DNA from: Camellia lanceoleosa
Taxonomy: Eukaryota > Streptophyta > Magnoliopsida > Ericales > Theaceae
DNA length: 64,000 nt
Direction: 5' to 3'
NCBI GenBank assembly: GCA_025200525.1
Contig: CM045761.1
Span: 82,365,551 to 82,429,550, forward strand
The position numbers and the translations under genes are program-made. The notes under the pieces were generated by a model, which was given only the letters and a program-made list of their open reading frames with translations, was not told the DNA's origin and did no database searches. This document shows, in pieces, positions 45,115 to 57,951 of this stretch; position 1 is the stretch's first letter; the number at the start of each line of letters is the position of its first letter.

Positions 45115-47993
45115 TCTGATCATCAAAATTCCTTCCCGAATGCAATGAAAATCTCTAGATGGTCACCCAATCGACACCAGTGTTTGTGAATTGGGGTTGC
45201 CCAGAAAAGATAAGCAATTTATAGGGTGGACATCAAGAAGCTTTTTGTGAATTATGTTGCCGGGACTTCTATGTTTGTTGACAATGAATACGCGGTTTGG
45301 ATATGTTTTCTTGTACTATTGCAAATCAATATTAGAAAACTTCTCCCTTGTTACAAACTCCGCGCACACAACTCTCTTGCATATCTTGACAACAATGGAT
45401 TGTCTAATTGAAAATTTTCCATCTCTGGTATATCTTACTCTATTTTGCATGGAATGTGTTTTTGAGAACTAACCATTTTAAAGTGCCAAGTTGAAAGCAT
45501 ATAGGACCATGCGTGGGAGCTTGTAATTAGGGACGGACACAAACGCTAATTTTGTAAGGTATAAAATTTTACGCACCATGGTCTATACATAGTACTACTA
45601 ATATTTTTTCTTTTTTCTTTTTTAAAAAAAAACACTACTTAGATGGTGTGGGTGTTTAAAATTTTTAAAATGTTCTTACGTGATCAACCTATATAATTTA
45701 TTTGAAAATATTATTTCTTAGAACTGTAATGTGAAGGGAATTTTCTAAACTTCGGCACTGGCTGTATCGTTATTATAGAAACTAAAACAAGGTTAGTCCC
45801 TAGTGGATTATCTTGTTTAATTCATATTCAGACACAAAATTATTGTATCGGTTTAATTGTCAAGTTCCTGTAAAAGAAAACTTGTAGTGTTGGTCCCATG
45901 AATTTAAAGGGTGAATGTATGTATGTTCATCGCTTCAAACCAAAGCATTACCATCTCCATCTCTGCTATGCTATGTTTCAGAAGAATTTTGCAAAATTCT
46001 TGACCATTAGAGTAGGTATATATACCAAAACCTTGAATCAAATTATTTTGGGAAATGTTATGAAACATGAAATTGTACTTTGAATTTAATCATCAAAAAT
46101 GAGGTGGATGGTGTATGTTTAAAGTTGGTGGGACGTGAGCCATTGTGTAGTCCATAGTTATTTTTTCTGGTTAATTTTCTAGATATATATATATATATAT
46201 ATATAATTTCTTGAGTTCCTAATATGATTAAAAACTAAAACTACCCTAATGATGTGTCAAATCTTAAGTTAAATTTGACCAACTCAAATCTTTGTATCAA
46301 ACTGTGCTAAATTTGCCACATTCACTGAAGGTTAATCGTTTGACAAATAAATTTAATGGTCAAAAATTGATATCGGGACTGTTTGTATCAAAATAACATG
46401 CATGGAAGAAGGAACCATTAGAATGGTATAACTAAAAAATTGTTTTTTCCACTGTAGTTTTTTTTTTTTTTTTTTAATTAAAAAAAGGATGTTTTGAGAT
46501 GTCATCATTGCATCTATAGGCCCAGACTCCAGGATAACCGGTTACCAACCTGATTTAATCCAAATCGGTTGCCAACCTGATTTAATCTAACCCATAGGAA
46601 GAGACCCACCATCGAGGCAACAGTGGAGCTTTACCATATGCCACAGAGGAGCCTAGGAGTCGATCGAAGTACAGAGTGAGATTTCCATAGAAAATCACTG
46701 AAATTACCCAATTTTTCGCATACCTGTAGTTGGCTAGCAAAAAATGATTTTGGCAAAATGATTTTTACAGCATGGGAAGTAGAAAAGGTTTGTCCGCCTT
46801 AAATCGTGACTAATTTTACCTTGATTTCTTATATTTTAATTATAATTGTTAAATTATTTAATTTTAATACGATTCTTTTGTCTCTCATTATTTAAAATTT
46901 AAACAAAAAAATGTTCACGTGAGGGTGATTAAATTACAATTTAAAAAAATAATAAGAAAAAATGCATAGACATTGTACTTTTCAAACTTTCACAATGTGA
47001 GTGTTTGGATTGGACATTTTGGAAAGAAAATAAAATAAATATATTTTTCTTACTTCATATCATCTATGTAGATTAGAAGAGGAAAGAAATTGAGTGCGAA
47101 ATTGAGAGGTTATGATTCTAATTTTAAATTTTTTCAAAAGTAGGAAAATTGGAAGAGAAAATAAAACTTTTTTAATTTTTAATTTTTAATTTTTATTATT
47201 TTTTAGTAATATGGAACTATCCTTTAAATAAATAATAATAATAATAATGGGCATAGATCTTCTCCCGTAGATTTTTTCCTTACCTCCCTACTTGGTGAGT
47301 CATTGGGCTCATTTTTTGACCCAATTTTGATAATCAGAATTGTTCGTATTTTAAGATTTGTCATATATATTATACCTATAAAAAATCAAATCAATCGAAT
47401 ATCAAAAACTACATTAACTAAAAGTTTTATTAGATAATAAAATTGTTTATTAAATTTTTTTTTAATAAATGATTTTTAGTTCTTTCGATATCTGATCAAT
47501 TTAATTTTTTATAAGTATAATATATATAACAAATCTTAAAATATAAACGATTCAAATTATCAAAATTTAATCTTAGAGTAAGCACAATAAACCTCCAAAT
47601 AAGGAGCCAATGAGAGGATCCAAAGAAAACATCTTGCTAAGAGCCTTGCTGCATAGTTCCCTAACTGATGTGGCATTTGAAAATATCAAAAAAGTAAGCT
47701 TCACATGACACTTTCAATTAGGTGCGTGAAACACACCAAAAACAAATAAATAAGTGGAAACACACCAAAAACAGAAAAATAAGTGGAGACTATTGGGTTA
47801 TTTGGAAAATTAGTCATTTTAGTAGATTTTTTAATTTTTTATAAAAAAATATATAAAAAAATAGATAGAAGAATTAACTTTTTTGTAATCATTTTTTTTT
47901 TTTGGACTAAAATAGCATAATGCCAAACTTATGATGTTGTAACTCTCTCGAAAGACAAAAAAAGAGTTTGCAATCCATCACTCTAACCATTGA
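45115..47993. other. 3' flank and intergenic sequence
   Basis: About 300 bases after the DPMS3 stop could be its 3' UTR. The rest is AT-rich, with a (TA)n tract at 46182-46204, (TAA)n near 47230, and a short near-duplicate CGGTTACCAACCTGATTTAATC / CGGTTGCCAACCTGATTTAATC at about 46539 and 46566. No gene is recognised. Confidence 0.5.
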
Positions 47994-49995
47994 CAGAGTT
48001 AGGAATTTAATGTAGAGGGGCATTTATTAATTATAATCTCAAAATTTTTCTTCCCCAATCAATAACAATAACATAATAATAATTTTTCGAGCTAATATTA
48101 AATATTAAAAATTAATATTAATTACAAAAAGTTTTTAATTTGAAACTTTTACAATTGACTCCGACGAGTTTTCCTCTTTTGAAATCTTTCCATGATAGTA
48201 TTATTGTCAATGACATCAAAAATCTCTCTCTCAATGTAGACAATCAAGCTATCATTCATCCATTTATCACCCATTCGGTTCTGCAACCAATTCTTCACAA
48301 TATTCATAGCTGAAAATACCCTCTCAACAGTAGCAGTTGCAATAGGCAAGATTAATGCTAAAGTTAAGAGCAAATACACAAATGGATATATTTTGTCTCT
48401 TCTAGTCTCCACCATTTTCTTAGCAAGATCGGCAATTCCATTCAACCTTGATAACTCACTACTGGATAGCATGTTGATAATATATGTATCAAGTTGATCA
48501 TTAAGTACCATGAGTTCCACTGAAAAAAATTCTTTGGTATAAAATTCGTCAGAATGAATTAACTTTTTATTGTCAAAACTAGAGAAAGAGTTACATGGAT
48601 TCAAACATGCCACACAAAATAACAACTCAGTGTTCAATTCAGTGAAACGAGCATTTAGTTCTTGAATTTGCATTATCCGAAACAGTGTAGAATAACTTAG
48701 CGCTATAGTGATGTAAGTTTGTAATTTCTTGAGCATTGCGCCTTTTTCTCCGTCGAGCAACAAACATATCATCCATTTGGGGAACATCAATTTCATATTT
48801 TTCACAAAAAGACAAAATATCAGCAAGTAAAAATGTCCACCCACTCTCTCTCATCTTTTGGAGCCGTACTTTAGAAATTTAAACAAAAGAATCACCACCA
48901 GCTTGATCTCGAATATCGGGTTTGAAAAGATAACAACATAAACAAAATGCTGCATCTTTTGCTACGCTATACTCCAACCAATTAGGAAATTCACTAAACC
49001 AAGCCTGATTAAATCGTCGAAGTTTTTGTCCAAATGATTTTTGTGAAAAATTATGGTCACGAGGTTGACAAGCACCTTTTTGTAGATATGCCCTACGAAT
49101 TTGGTCTCGATCATTAGCATTATAGTCCATAATCCGAGGCTGTAGTCCTGGATCTACAGGAAAGTCTACTAAGTTGATTTGTATGCGACTTTGTTTTGCA
49201 AAAGAATAATTATAATCTTCTTCTTGAGGAAGAGATGATTCCAACTTTGATTTTCTTTTGAAATATTTCTCCATGACTATTTTAAAAATTAAAAATCAAA
49301 ATAAAAATTTATAATCAAAATCACAAACCTCCACAAATCAAAATCTCCAATTTTAATATAAATCAAATAATTAAAATTTAGCACAAATCACAACAAATAA
49401 AATTTCTAATATATCAATATTATAACAAATGAAAGTCCCTAATTTCAGCACAAACAACAACAAACCAAAATCCCTACTTTTAAAATAAATCACCACCAAT
49501 TAAGATTCATAATTTTAGCATATCAAAATCTCTTATTTTAACATAAATAATAACAAATAAAAAAATTTTACAAATCAAAACTTAACAAACTATAAATTGA
49601 TACTCATAATTTTTATTTAAAAATAAAAAATCATAAATAAAGTTACTTATAAATAATGAAGAGAAGACATCAAAGTTGTAGTGTGATCCAAAATCTGTCT
49701 TGTGTAATTCTAATCTGATAAATCACCAGTTGGTAAATTATAAAGTAACAAAGAGGAAAAAAAAAAAAAAAACCTTACTGCCGTTTTCCATAAATGAAAA
49801 AAAAAAAAGTAATTAAGTTGGATTTGTGTCAGTTTGTTTGGGTGTGTGTATTAGTGTTACGCACCAGAAAAGTGTTTCGGTCAAAGTGGGCTGTTTTCGA
49901 CCAAAGTGGGCTATGTATATAGGGGGAAAAAAAAAATTTTCCAAAAGTCAAGGGGGGCACATGACCCCCCTGGCCCCCGTATACCTCCGCCTCTG
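47994..49995 (-). mobile_element. Degenerate TTF-type hAT transposon
   Basis: The minus strand begins CAGAGGCGGAGG (49995), followed by the GGGGGCCAGGGGGG segment typical of plant TTF/ZMYM-type hAT ends. The opposite end is CAGAGTTAGGAATTT at 47994. Inside is a broken transposase on the minus strand. The octamers flanking the ends (ACCATTGA and ACTCCAAC) do not match, so the boundaries are set by the termini only. Confidence 0.75.
48149..49274 (-). pseudogene. TTF-zinc-finger hAT transposase, internally deleted
   Basis: The minus-strand frame from 49274 gives MEKYFKRKSKLE..., then a TTF-type zinc finger region (WLEYSVAKDAAFCLCCYLFK) that stops at 48879. The frame then resumes at about 48860 with ESGW, FCEKYEIDVPQMDD and ITNLHHY. 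After a shift near 48690 it gives LNARFTELNTELL and the hAT dimerisation domain (LPIATATVERVFSAMNIVKN, NDSLIVYIEREIFD), ending at 48149. The catalytic core between zinc finger and C-terminal region is missing, about half of a normal transposase. It cannot transpose DNA. Confidence 0.9.
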
Positions 49996-50210
49996 ACTCC
50001 AACCCTCTATTATTTTCTCTTCGCGGTGACTCGCTTTCCAACGACTCTCAAGTAAGCCTCTCTCTTCCTAACTCTGTCTCCCTTATTTTTTGTTTTTACA
50101 TAATTTTTTATTTTTATTTTATGCAATCAGATCTCTAAACTCATCTTTCTCGCTCGCTTTAACTTTTTGGCAACTCTCTCTCTCTCTCATTCCAGTGACT
50201 CTCAGGTAAG

Positions 50211-50255
<45 letters not shown>

Positions 50256-50630
50256 GTTACGATCATTGTCGTTGCTGCAGATTTAGTCATCACAATCGTC
50301 ATTGGGTGAAATGAGAGATGAGAGATGAGAGATGAAAGAGAAGGGAAAGAGGAAAGAGGAAAAAGGAAAGAAAAGAGTTAGGGGTTGTTTAGAGTGTCCT
50401 AAATAAGTGCACTTTTTGACTTTTTGAACTAAAAAGTTGAGGAAAAAAAAGATAGTTGTTTGTGATAACTTTTTGACTTTTTACGAAAAAATGTGTATTA
50501 AAAAATTGTATATATTAGTATATAGGAGAAGATTAGATGGAATAGGTTGTACGATAGGATGAATTCAGGAATACCGTCGGTAGAATAGAGGTTGGGAGAT
50601 GATTCCCTGCTTTTTGGGCATTGAATTAGA
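49996..50630. other. CT-rich intergenic sequence
   Basis: (CT)n microsatellite at about 50214-50252, with a duplicated GTGACTCTCAGGTAAGC-like word at about 50026 and 50195. No coding sequence is recognised. The GTTTAGAG and TTTTTGACTTTTT words at 50380-50480, repeated near 51070, suggest another non-coding transposon surrounding the fold-back element below. Confidence 0.4.
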
Positions 50631-50950
50631 GGTGTTGTTCAGCCCGTGAGGGCCCACTACAAGTCCCGTTTTGCTAATCAAAACCGTTTATTGTGTAGAA
50701 CTCGTCGAGTACTATATTCTTGTAAAAAATCACGTTAATTGGATATCGATAGCTATCTCGATCGATTAGTTTGTCTTCAACCGCTAACTATAGCAACATC
50801 CATTTTATAAATTTTAACCGATTTGATCATATAGTTACCGATATCGATCAATGTAATTTTTACAGCTTATAGTACTAACGAGTTCTACACATTAAACGAT
50901 TCAGATTATTAAAAAAGACCTGTGATGGGCCCCACGGGTAGAACAACACC
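50631..50950. mobile_element. 320-bp fold-back element with about 130-bp inverted arms
   Basis: GGTGTTGTTC at 50631 pairs with GAACAACACC ending at 50950. The homology continues inward: AGCCCGTGAGGGCCCACTACAAGTC against its counterpart at 50917-50940, then GTGTAGAACTCGT against ACGAGTTCTACAC. Only about 55 bases separate the arms. No coding. This is the structure of a snap-back MITE; the family is not known to me. Confidence 0.85.
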
Positions 50951-51213
50951 GTGTTATTTGTACACCTAAATAAGTGCAATTTTTCCCAAAGTTAGCTCAC
51001 TTTGCTTTGTCAGAGTTGTTTGAAAAGGAAGATTGTGTAAAATTAATTTTTTAATATTTTTTTTGGTGAATAGTGATAACTTTTTGACTTTTTTTTAGGT
51101 ACCCAAACCAGGCCTTAATAGTGAAAAGAGGAGGAGAGTGAGATAGAGAGTTTCTACGACAGTATAAGGAGAGTGGGCAGAGTTTCTATCAAAATTCATG
51201 TGGGCTCCTCCAT

Positions 51214-53475
51214 GTAATGGCCCAGATCAGAAAACCCAACCCATTTCATTTTGGTTGGGACACGGGGTTGTCCCGAGTGACTTTTGACCATACTTGGTAA
51301 GTTTGGCCCTTATAGTATTATGGGTCCGCTGCTGAGCAGCAACCCAGATTTTATGGATTGAGTTGGTCGCACAGACGACCATGAAGGCCGTGCCTGCGAT
51401 GTGGTGAGGGAGGTTGCACTCGCGAGGGCCTACGACCAAATGTGGCCTTCAAGTCTATTGGCTTGGGAAAGGATTGCATTGCCCATGGTTGAGGCCGCGA
51501 GTTGAGTGACCGCACTCACAATTATGTGGTCGCACCCATAGCCTGTTGTTCGAGTTGATCACACTGGCGATGTAACTGGTTGCACCTGCGACCTAGAGTG
51601 TCAGTAAGATCGCGGCCACGATGTGTTTGGTAGCGCTCATAATGGTGCGATTATATAAGCAATCAGTGCGTGGAAAATATCACTTTTTTTTACTCTCTCT
51701 TTCTCTTCTTTCTCCCTTTCTGCCATTTTCGACCCTTAAAGCTTTTCAATCTTGGGTTTCATCTATATTTATGCATTTTCTATCCCTAGTTCCATATGTC
51801 AAAATGTAGAGCTCGATGAGGGTTTTCATTTAATTTGATTGGGTCATATTTTCGTTGCTGGCGGATTTTTCGACTTGTCTCTTCTTTGCTTCAAGAGGTA
51901 GAGTCTATTTCTTAAACTCGATTTGAGTTCAGTGGTGTATTTGTGGTATTTTTTAGTATAAAGATCATGTTGTTATTGGGTTATTTTGGAAGCTATGATT
52001 TATGGGTTGAGGGTTTATTTCAATTGGGGGTTGATTATCTAGAATCTTACTATTAAACGTATTTTCTGTATATAAAATTGCATATAGGTGATAGAAAGTG
52101 AAAAAGTCTCAATTTGTGAAAAATCCTAAATGTTAATGCTTTGGAAGTTTTGAAATTATTGGAGAAAAGGATTTGTTTTGGTTTTATATTGAGGTTTCGG
52201 TTGGAATGCATAAGAAACTTTTGAAACTAATGAGTATTGACTACTCTTTTGAAATGTTGGATTGGTTGGAAAAGTATATGGATTTTGGAAATCTGATTTT
52301 GAAATGTGGAGCAGGGACTATTCAAATAGTGGATATTGTATATCAATATTGTTATCTTTTAAAACAATTGCATTAGAGATAACTATTTTGGCTGTCGGTG
52401 AACGATAGTATTGCCGTATGTTAACAATTGCATGTGACTAGGCAATTGGATTGTTTATGAAATCATACATATCATGATGCATGTCATGAATTTGGAATTC
52501 AAAATTATATGTTTTGGAAAGGTTATTTTGAAAACACTTGTATTATGTTTCGAAAATGTTATTTTTGGAACACGTATTGTGTTAATGAAATGGTAAATGG
52601 TAAAGTTGCAAGGGGGTGTTAAAGCATAATTAAGTTGGCTTGTGTGTTTTTGGTGTAAGACTAGAAACCCACAAGGTAAGTGCCTATTCCATCCAGACAA
52701 TCCCAGTAAAATGACTTAGTGGCTTGTATAGCTCACTATTATGAACACTAGTCCCAGAGATTTACCCAATTTATTTCTTATTGCTTTGGTTTTAATGAGG
52801 TTGTGTTGGAAATGTTCAACAATGTATTTGCTATTTGATATTTTAGTTTTACAAAAGTGTTTTCGGAAAGTGGTTTAACCAAGCAAGAGATTTTGATAAT
52901 GGAAAATGATTTGAATAAACTAAAAGCATTGATGATTTGGAACAAATATTTTTATTGAACAAAGGCATGTGTTTGAAAATGCATTGAGCATACTATATAT
53001 ATACACATTTATGTTAGTTGAGCATGTTTAGTTTTTGAAATATACTCTATTAAACTTTATGCTCACCCTATGTGGTTGAAATATTTTTCAGGTATAATAA
53101 TATGCTAGACTTGGAGATGAGACATGTGATATGTATTTGAGTTGAGTGAGATTGCTCAATTATCTGTAGGCCTTGGGCCATTTGTAATTGTTTAATAGGT
53201 CGAATGTCATTCTTGTAAAGGTTATATCCTTTTGTATATGATATAAGTCTTTGGATATTTCAGTTGTGTGTGACATCACTGTATGTTTTATATAAAGAGC
53301 ATTCGTTTCATTTAGATGTTGAATGTAGGGTGTATGAAGTCAGATAAATATATGTATTATTTGACCTTATAATAGCTATTCGCATGAGAGATGTTATTTT
53401 TTTTTATCTTGTTACTGTCTTTTATTTATCCGTTACTGGTTTATTTACGGATCTCGAAAACCCAGGACGTGACAT
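51214..53475 (+). repeat. 2.26-kb solo LTR
   Basis: The block begins TGTAATGGCCCAG and ends CCCAGGACGTGACA. The flanking pentamers CTCCA and TTCCA match at 4 of 5 positions. It has a GTCGCAC/GCGA-rich upstream region (51340-51650), a TATATAA at about 51653, a CT-rich leader and a long non-coding tail. No PBS or internal region follows. The architecture parallels the LTR at 35490-37475. Confidence 0.7.
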
Positions 53476-54907
53476 TCCACCTCATTCGGCGGAGAGTTTA
53501 GGGGATCAAGCATCAATGGACAATGCATTTTTCTAATAATAACAAGTTGACACTTAATTTGGTAACTGAATTAATTAATTAATTAATTAATATATTTTTT
53601 ACTCTTTTCGTCTCAAAATAGTAGTCCATTTTTTAGGAATCCAAGTTTTTAAAAAATCATTATTATTGTAATAATATATTTTTAAATTTTCAAATACTCA
53701 TGGTGGCCGGAAATTGATTTTGAAATTCAAACTATCAATATGTGTAGTTTTTGATTTGACCCATTATAATTTTATTTTTTTAATTCAAAAAAAAAAAAGG
53801 GTAAAATGGAAAAATCACATAATTTTATTCATTAACTTTTCAAAATGGACATTCATTTTAGGACATTCAAAAATAAACATAAAAAAAGTGGACTAACAAA
53901 ATGAAAATGGGGGAGTATGTACGTTATACTCCGTTTGCTTTGTTAGAAAATATTTTTTAAAAAACGTTTTTCATATTTTTTAGTGTTTGATATGATGAAA
54001 AATGAAAGTCAAAAATGAAAGTTAACAGAAAATATTTTCTATGGTTAACAAAAAAAAAAAAAACTTATATGCGTAAAAATATTTTTTACTTTAAAAAATA
54101 TTTTTTGGACAAAAGTTTTACCAATGTCACTATACTTCCGCCGTCACTTTTACTTCCTCCACTACACCATCACCTAGTTGCTACCACCATTACCATCATT
54201 ATCACCACTATTGCTGTTATGCCACCACCTCTACCTCTACCTTCACGTTTATTCAACCACCACTACCATCACCACCACTAAATATAAAAAATTGAAAAAA
54301 ATATCCAAACAGACGAAACGTTAATAAAAAAAGATAGGAAAGAAATTATTAGTTTTAATTTTCTCCCCAATTTATTCAAATAAGAAGATAAATTATAATT
54401 TTTTGCCTATTAACTTGTGTAATTATTTAATTTCTTTTAATACTATACTCAAATTTTATTATATTTTAAAATTTTCCTTATTTCAAATGATAAAGTGGTA
54501 AAAGTATATATATATATATATATGGTGAATTATAGGATAGGATAAGATTAGGATGGAGGTGAGGTTCATTTATTGTGTTTGTTTGTAGAGTTGGGGAATG
54601 GATTGAGATAGATGAGGGGATTATGATGGAGGTTGGAAAGGGCATTGGGATAGAGGAGGTAGTTGTGGAGGTGGTATTAGAAAAATAGTGAGGGGACTAG
54701 AAATTTATTTATTTTTTTTTAAATTTTTACATGTTGGGCATTTTTTTTGAACATTAATGTTAATTTTTTGTATTTTTTATTATTTTATATAAAAATAATT
54801 TAACAATTCCTATACTAACAACTATCATCAAAACAAACACAATTTTACTTAATCCCCTCACTATGAATCCCCTCTATTCTACCTCTGAAATCAAACGGGC
54901 CCTAACA
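53476..54907. other. AT-rich intergenic with trinucleotide tracts
   Basis: Contains (TTAA)n at 53571-53592, a degenerate CAC/ACC trinucleotide stretch at 54165-54281 and (TA)n at 54505-54523. The minus counterpart of that trinucleotide stretch resembles the GGT-rich tract at 60810-61240. No genes are recognised. Confidence 0.5.
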
Positions 54908-56123
54908 GTCTTTATAGTTTGAGACTTGTATCACTTTAGTCCTGACTTTTCAATTGTAATACATTTGACCCTAAATTTTGAATCTTGTTCCAAATAAGGA
55001 CAATTGAAGATATCATTACTTAATTTCAAAGGTAAAATTGTCAATTTAATAAAATATAAACTAATTTGACAAAAATAAATGTCAAAAAAATATTTTAAAA
55101 TTTTTAAAAATTATTCCTACCAACCAAGATAAAATTATATAAAATTGATAAATCTTTTAAATATTTATTTACTTATTTATTTTACCAAATTAATTTTTAT
55201 TATGTGTTTGAATAATAATCATGTAATGAGCGGTTGTTAAGATTTTAATGTGTAATCGATATATTTAATATATGAAATATTTTTAATTTTGATTTTTTTT
55301 ATTATTTAATGGATTGGTTTAATAATAATATCAAAATTGTCATCATATTTGACTTTTGAAAAAGTAAAAACTAATTAATGAAAATAAAAATAATCACCCA
55401 TTACATGATCATCATCTGAACACGCAATAAAAATTAATTTAGTAAAAATAATAATAAAATAAATATCTAAAAGATTTATCAATTTACAAAATTGATAAAT
55501 GTCTAAAAGATTTATTCCTACCAACCAAGATAAAATTATATAAAATTGATAAATTTTTTAAATATTTATTTACTTATTTATTTTACCAAATTAATTTTTA
55601 TTATGTGTTTGAATAATAATCATGTAATAAGTGGTTGTTAAGATTTTAATGTGTAATCGATATATTTAATATATGAAATATTTTTAATTTTGATTTTTTT
55701 TATTATTTAATGGATTGGTTTAATAATAATATCAAAATTGTCATCATATTTGACTTTTGAAAAAGTAGAAACTAATTAATGAAAATAAAAATAACCACCC
55801 ATTACATGATCATCATCTGAACACGCAATAAAAATTAATTTAGTTAAAAAAATAATAAAATAAATGTCTAAAAGATTTATCAATTTACATCATTTTATTT
55901 TTGGTGGGTAGAAATAATTTTTAAAAATTTAAAAATATTTTTTTGACATTTATTTTTGTCAAATTAGTTTTATATTTTATCAAATTGACGATTTTGCCCT
56001 TAAAATTAAGTAATGATATCTTCAGTTGTCCTTATTTGGAACAAGATTCAAAATTCAGGATCAAATATATCATAATTGAAAAGTTAAGGACTAAAATAAT
56101 ACTAATCTCAAACTATAAAAACC
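54908..56123. mobile_element. Long-inverted-repeat element with internal tandem duplication
   Basis: Arms of about 230 bases (54908-55140 and 55895-56123) are inverted copies: GTTTGAGACTTGTATCACTTTAG against CTCAAACTATAAAAACC, GGACAATTGAAGATATCATTACTTAA against its complement, and so on. Between them a block of about 400 bases is directly duplicated, with ATTCCTACCAACCAAG at 55113 and 55514. No coding potential. Confidence 0.88.
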
Positions 56124-56289
56124 ATTAGTCTAATTCACCCATATATATATATATATATATATATTATCAGAAGATAAAGAGTGAGCAAATAAAAATGGGA
56201 TTTTTTTTTTTTAGGGTCCTTGGTATTAAGACTTTATAGTATAAAAGGCATCTAATATTTTCATAATATCTAAGGTCCCTCAATTTAAT

Positions 56290-57005
56290 CTAAAGAAATT
56301 CTGTCCAGAGAAATTCTCTCCAATCCAGATAAATTCTCTGTTTCTCTCTAGAGAAATTTTGATTTTGTTGAAATGCCTTCAAAAGTACAAAGCTAAACAT
56401 TAAGTTTCTGTTTCTATCAAAAAGACATTTCAACCCCAGAGAAAACCTCCTCCAACCAGAGAAATTCACTTGTAAACCCCTTGAAACAATGAAAACATAC
56501 CTGGAAACATAGCAAGCCATTTAATCATTTGAGCTTCAAGTTCAGATTTCAACCTTTGTAACTTCCTGAATTTATTTCAAATTCTACACAAGAGTTTACT
56601 TCATTTTTGTTATCTGCAGTTTGATGGCTTCAGTGACTTGGATACATATTCACAGAGAAAATCTCATCACCAGAGAATTTCTCTAGATTCAATCCAGAGA
56701 ATTTCTCTGGATTCGATCCAGAGAAATTCTTTAAAACAAGAGAAATTTTCTACATTACCCAAAAAAAAGCAAAAAAAAAAAAAAAAAAAAAAAACAACAA
56801 CAACAACCACTTAAAACAATGGCTTGAATTATTGAATGTCTCTGCAATTCTCTGCATCATCCATTCATCCATCAATCCCAAAAACCCAACTCAGTCAAAT
56901 CTACAATTAACCAACTCTCTGCATATTTATCAAGTTCATTTTTAATTCTGTTTTTGGCCTTTGAAATTTCTCTGGACACTTCAACCTAGAGAAATTCTTC
57001 AACCA
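56290..57005. repeat. AGAGAAATT / AATTTCTCT motif cluster
   Basis: At least 12 variants of CCAGAGAAATT(C)TCTCTGG appear in both orientations over about 700 bases, the densest run being at 56670-56735. The core AGAGAAATTTCTCT is a palindrome. The surrounding sequence is AT-rich, with an A tract at 56776-56803. No coding frame is convincing. Confidence 0.7.
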
Positions 57006-57690
57006 CCTCACTGTAGCACACAAATAACACACCATGACGCCCACTGAAATGGGTTATTAATATGGAATAGTTTATAACTAATTCATAGACATTAGAACAG
57101 ATTGAGGTCATTCTTATGCTTTCATCATCAAAATAAATATTTTCATTATTCAATTTCTACCCATAATAAAAGACTTTTTCATTAACCAGTAGACATAAAT
57201 GCCCATTGTTATATTCCCCAAACCTACTGTGATGATTCCCATGATACATAAAAGGTCTACATAAATATATGTATGTATATGTGTGGGTTTTTATGGTAGT
57301 GAATTGAAAGAGAGGAAAGAGGCATGGGTTTTGGATGTGTATATATATAACTATACATATATATGTGTATGGGTATGTATAGCTAGTTCGGCTGTGAAAT
57401 CTGGTTGCTTCCATAAAAATAAAATAAAGATTAAAAAAAAAAAAAAAGAAGAAACATAAAAGGTAGCTATAATGCAGTGGAAGGAAGAAGTGATGATGAG
57501 TGGTCTATTGGGTAGTGTAAGACAACAGCATCTGAATAGGGAACAAACGATGTCTAATCAGTTCCAAATGCTGCACCAAACATGTTTTCTAATGTCAAAA
57601 CCGAGAAAAGACGTACCTTTCATCATCTTCTGAACACTAATCATACCCAACAACAACATGTAATTCTTCTATTGATGTTGCGAAGACACA
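57006..57690. other. Intergenic, no recognised feature
   Basis: TATG/TATA repeats at 57260-57390 and an A tract at 57433-57447. No gene is seen. Confidence 0.5.
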
Positions 57691-57708
57691 TCATGTGAGG
57701 GTTCTACA

Positions 57709-57951
57709 TCATGTGAGGGTTGATGAGATGAAAGCTGAAACCGAGCCTCCGAAGCTTATCCGCATGTACTTTGCTTCATCGGCACAACTAGTTGACAATG
57801 CACTTAAAGAGACAAGCCCATTCCTTGTCCACCATCGTCGCTGCTGCCGACGTCATCGAGCAGCTTTGGTGACAAAGGTCTGATTGCGCTTGAAGGTGGA
57901 AATGCCGGTGGTGGAAGAAGAGTGAAAGTGGTGGTAATGTGACGGCGACAT
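57709..57951 (-). pseudogene. Unassigned GC-rich minus-strand frame
   Basis: From an ATG at 57951 the minus strand stays open for 81 codons to TGA at 57709-57711, except for one TGA at 57853-57855. The N-terminus is rich in Ser, Thr, His and basic residues (SSSTTGISTFKRN), somewhat like a plastid transit peptide. The end reads SCADEAKYMRISFGG. The segment is clearly more GC-rich than its surroundings. I recognise no family; it could be a decayed exon or chance. Confidence 0.25.

Noticed and set aside
47986..50003. 8-bp target-site duplication for the TTF-type hAT element
   Set aside because: The octamers next to the two termini, ACCATTGA and ACTCCAAC, do not match, so no duplication is claimed.
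54015..54281. Frame ending in His-rich sequence
   Set aside because: It is produced by poly-A and a CAC-type trinucleotide stretch, with no recognisable domain.
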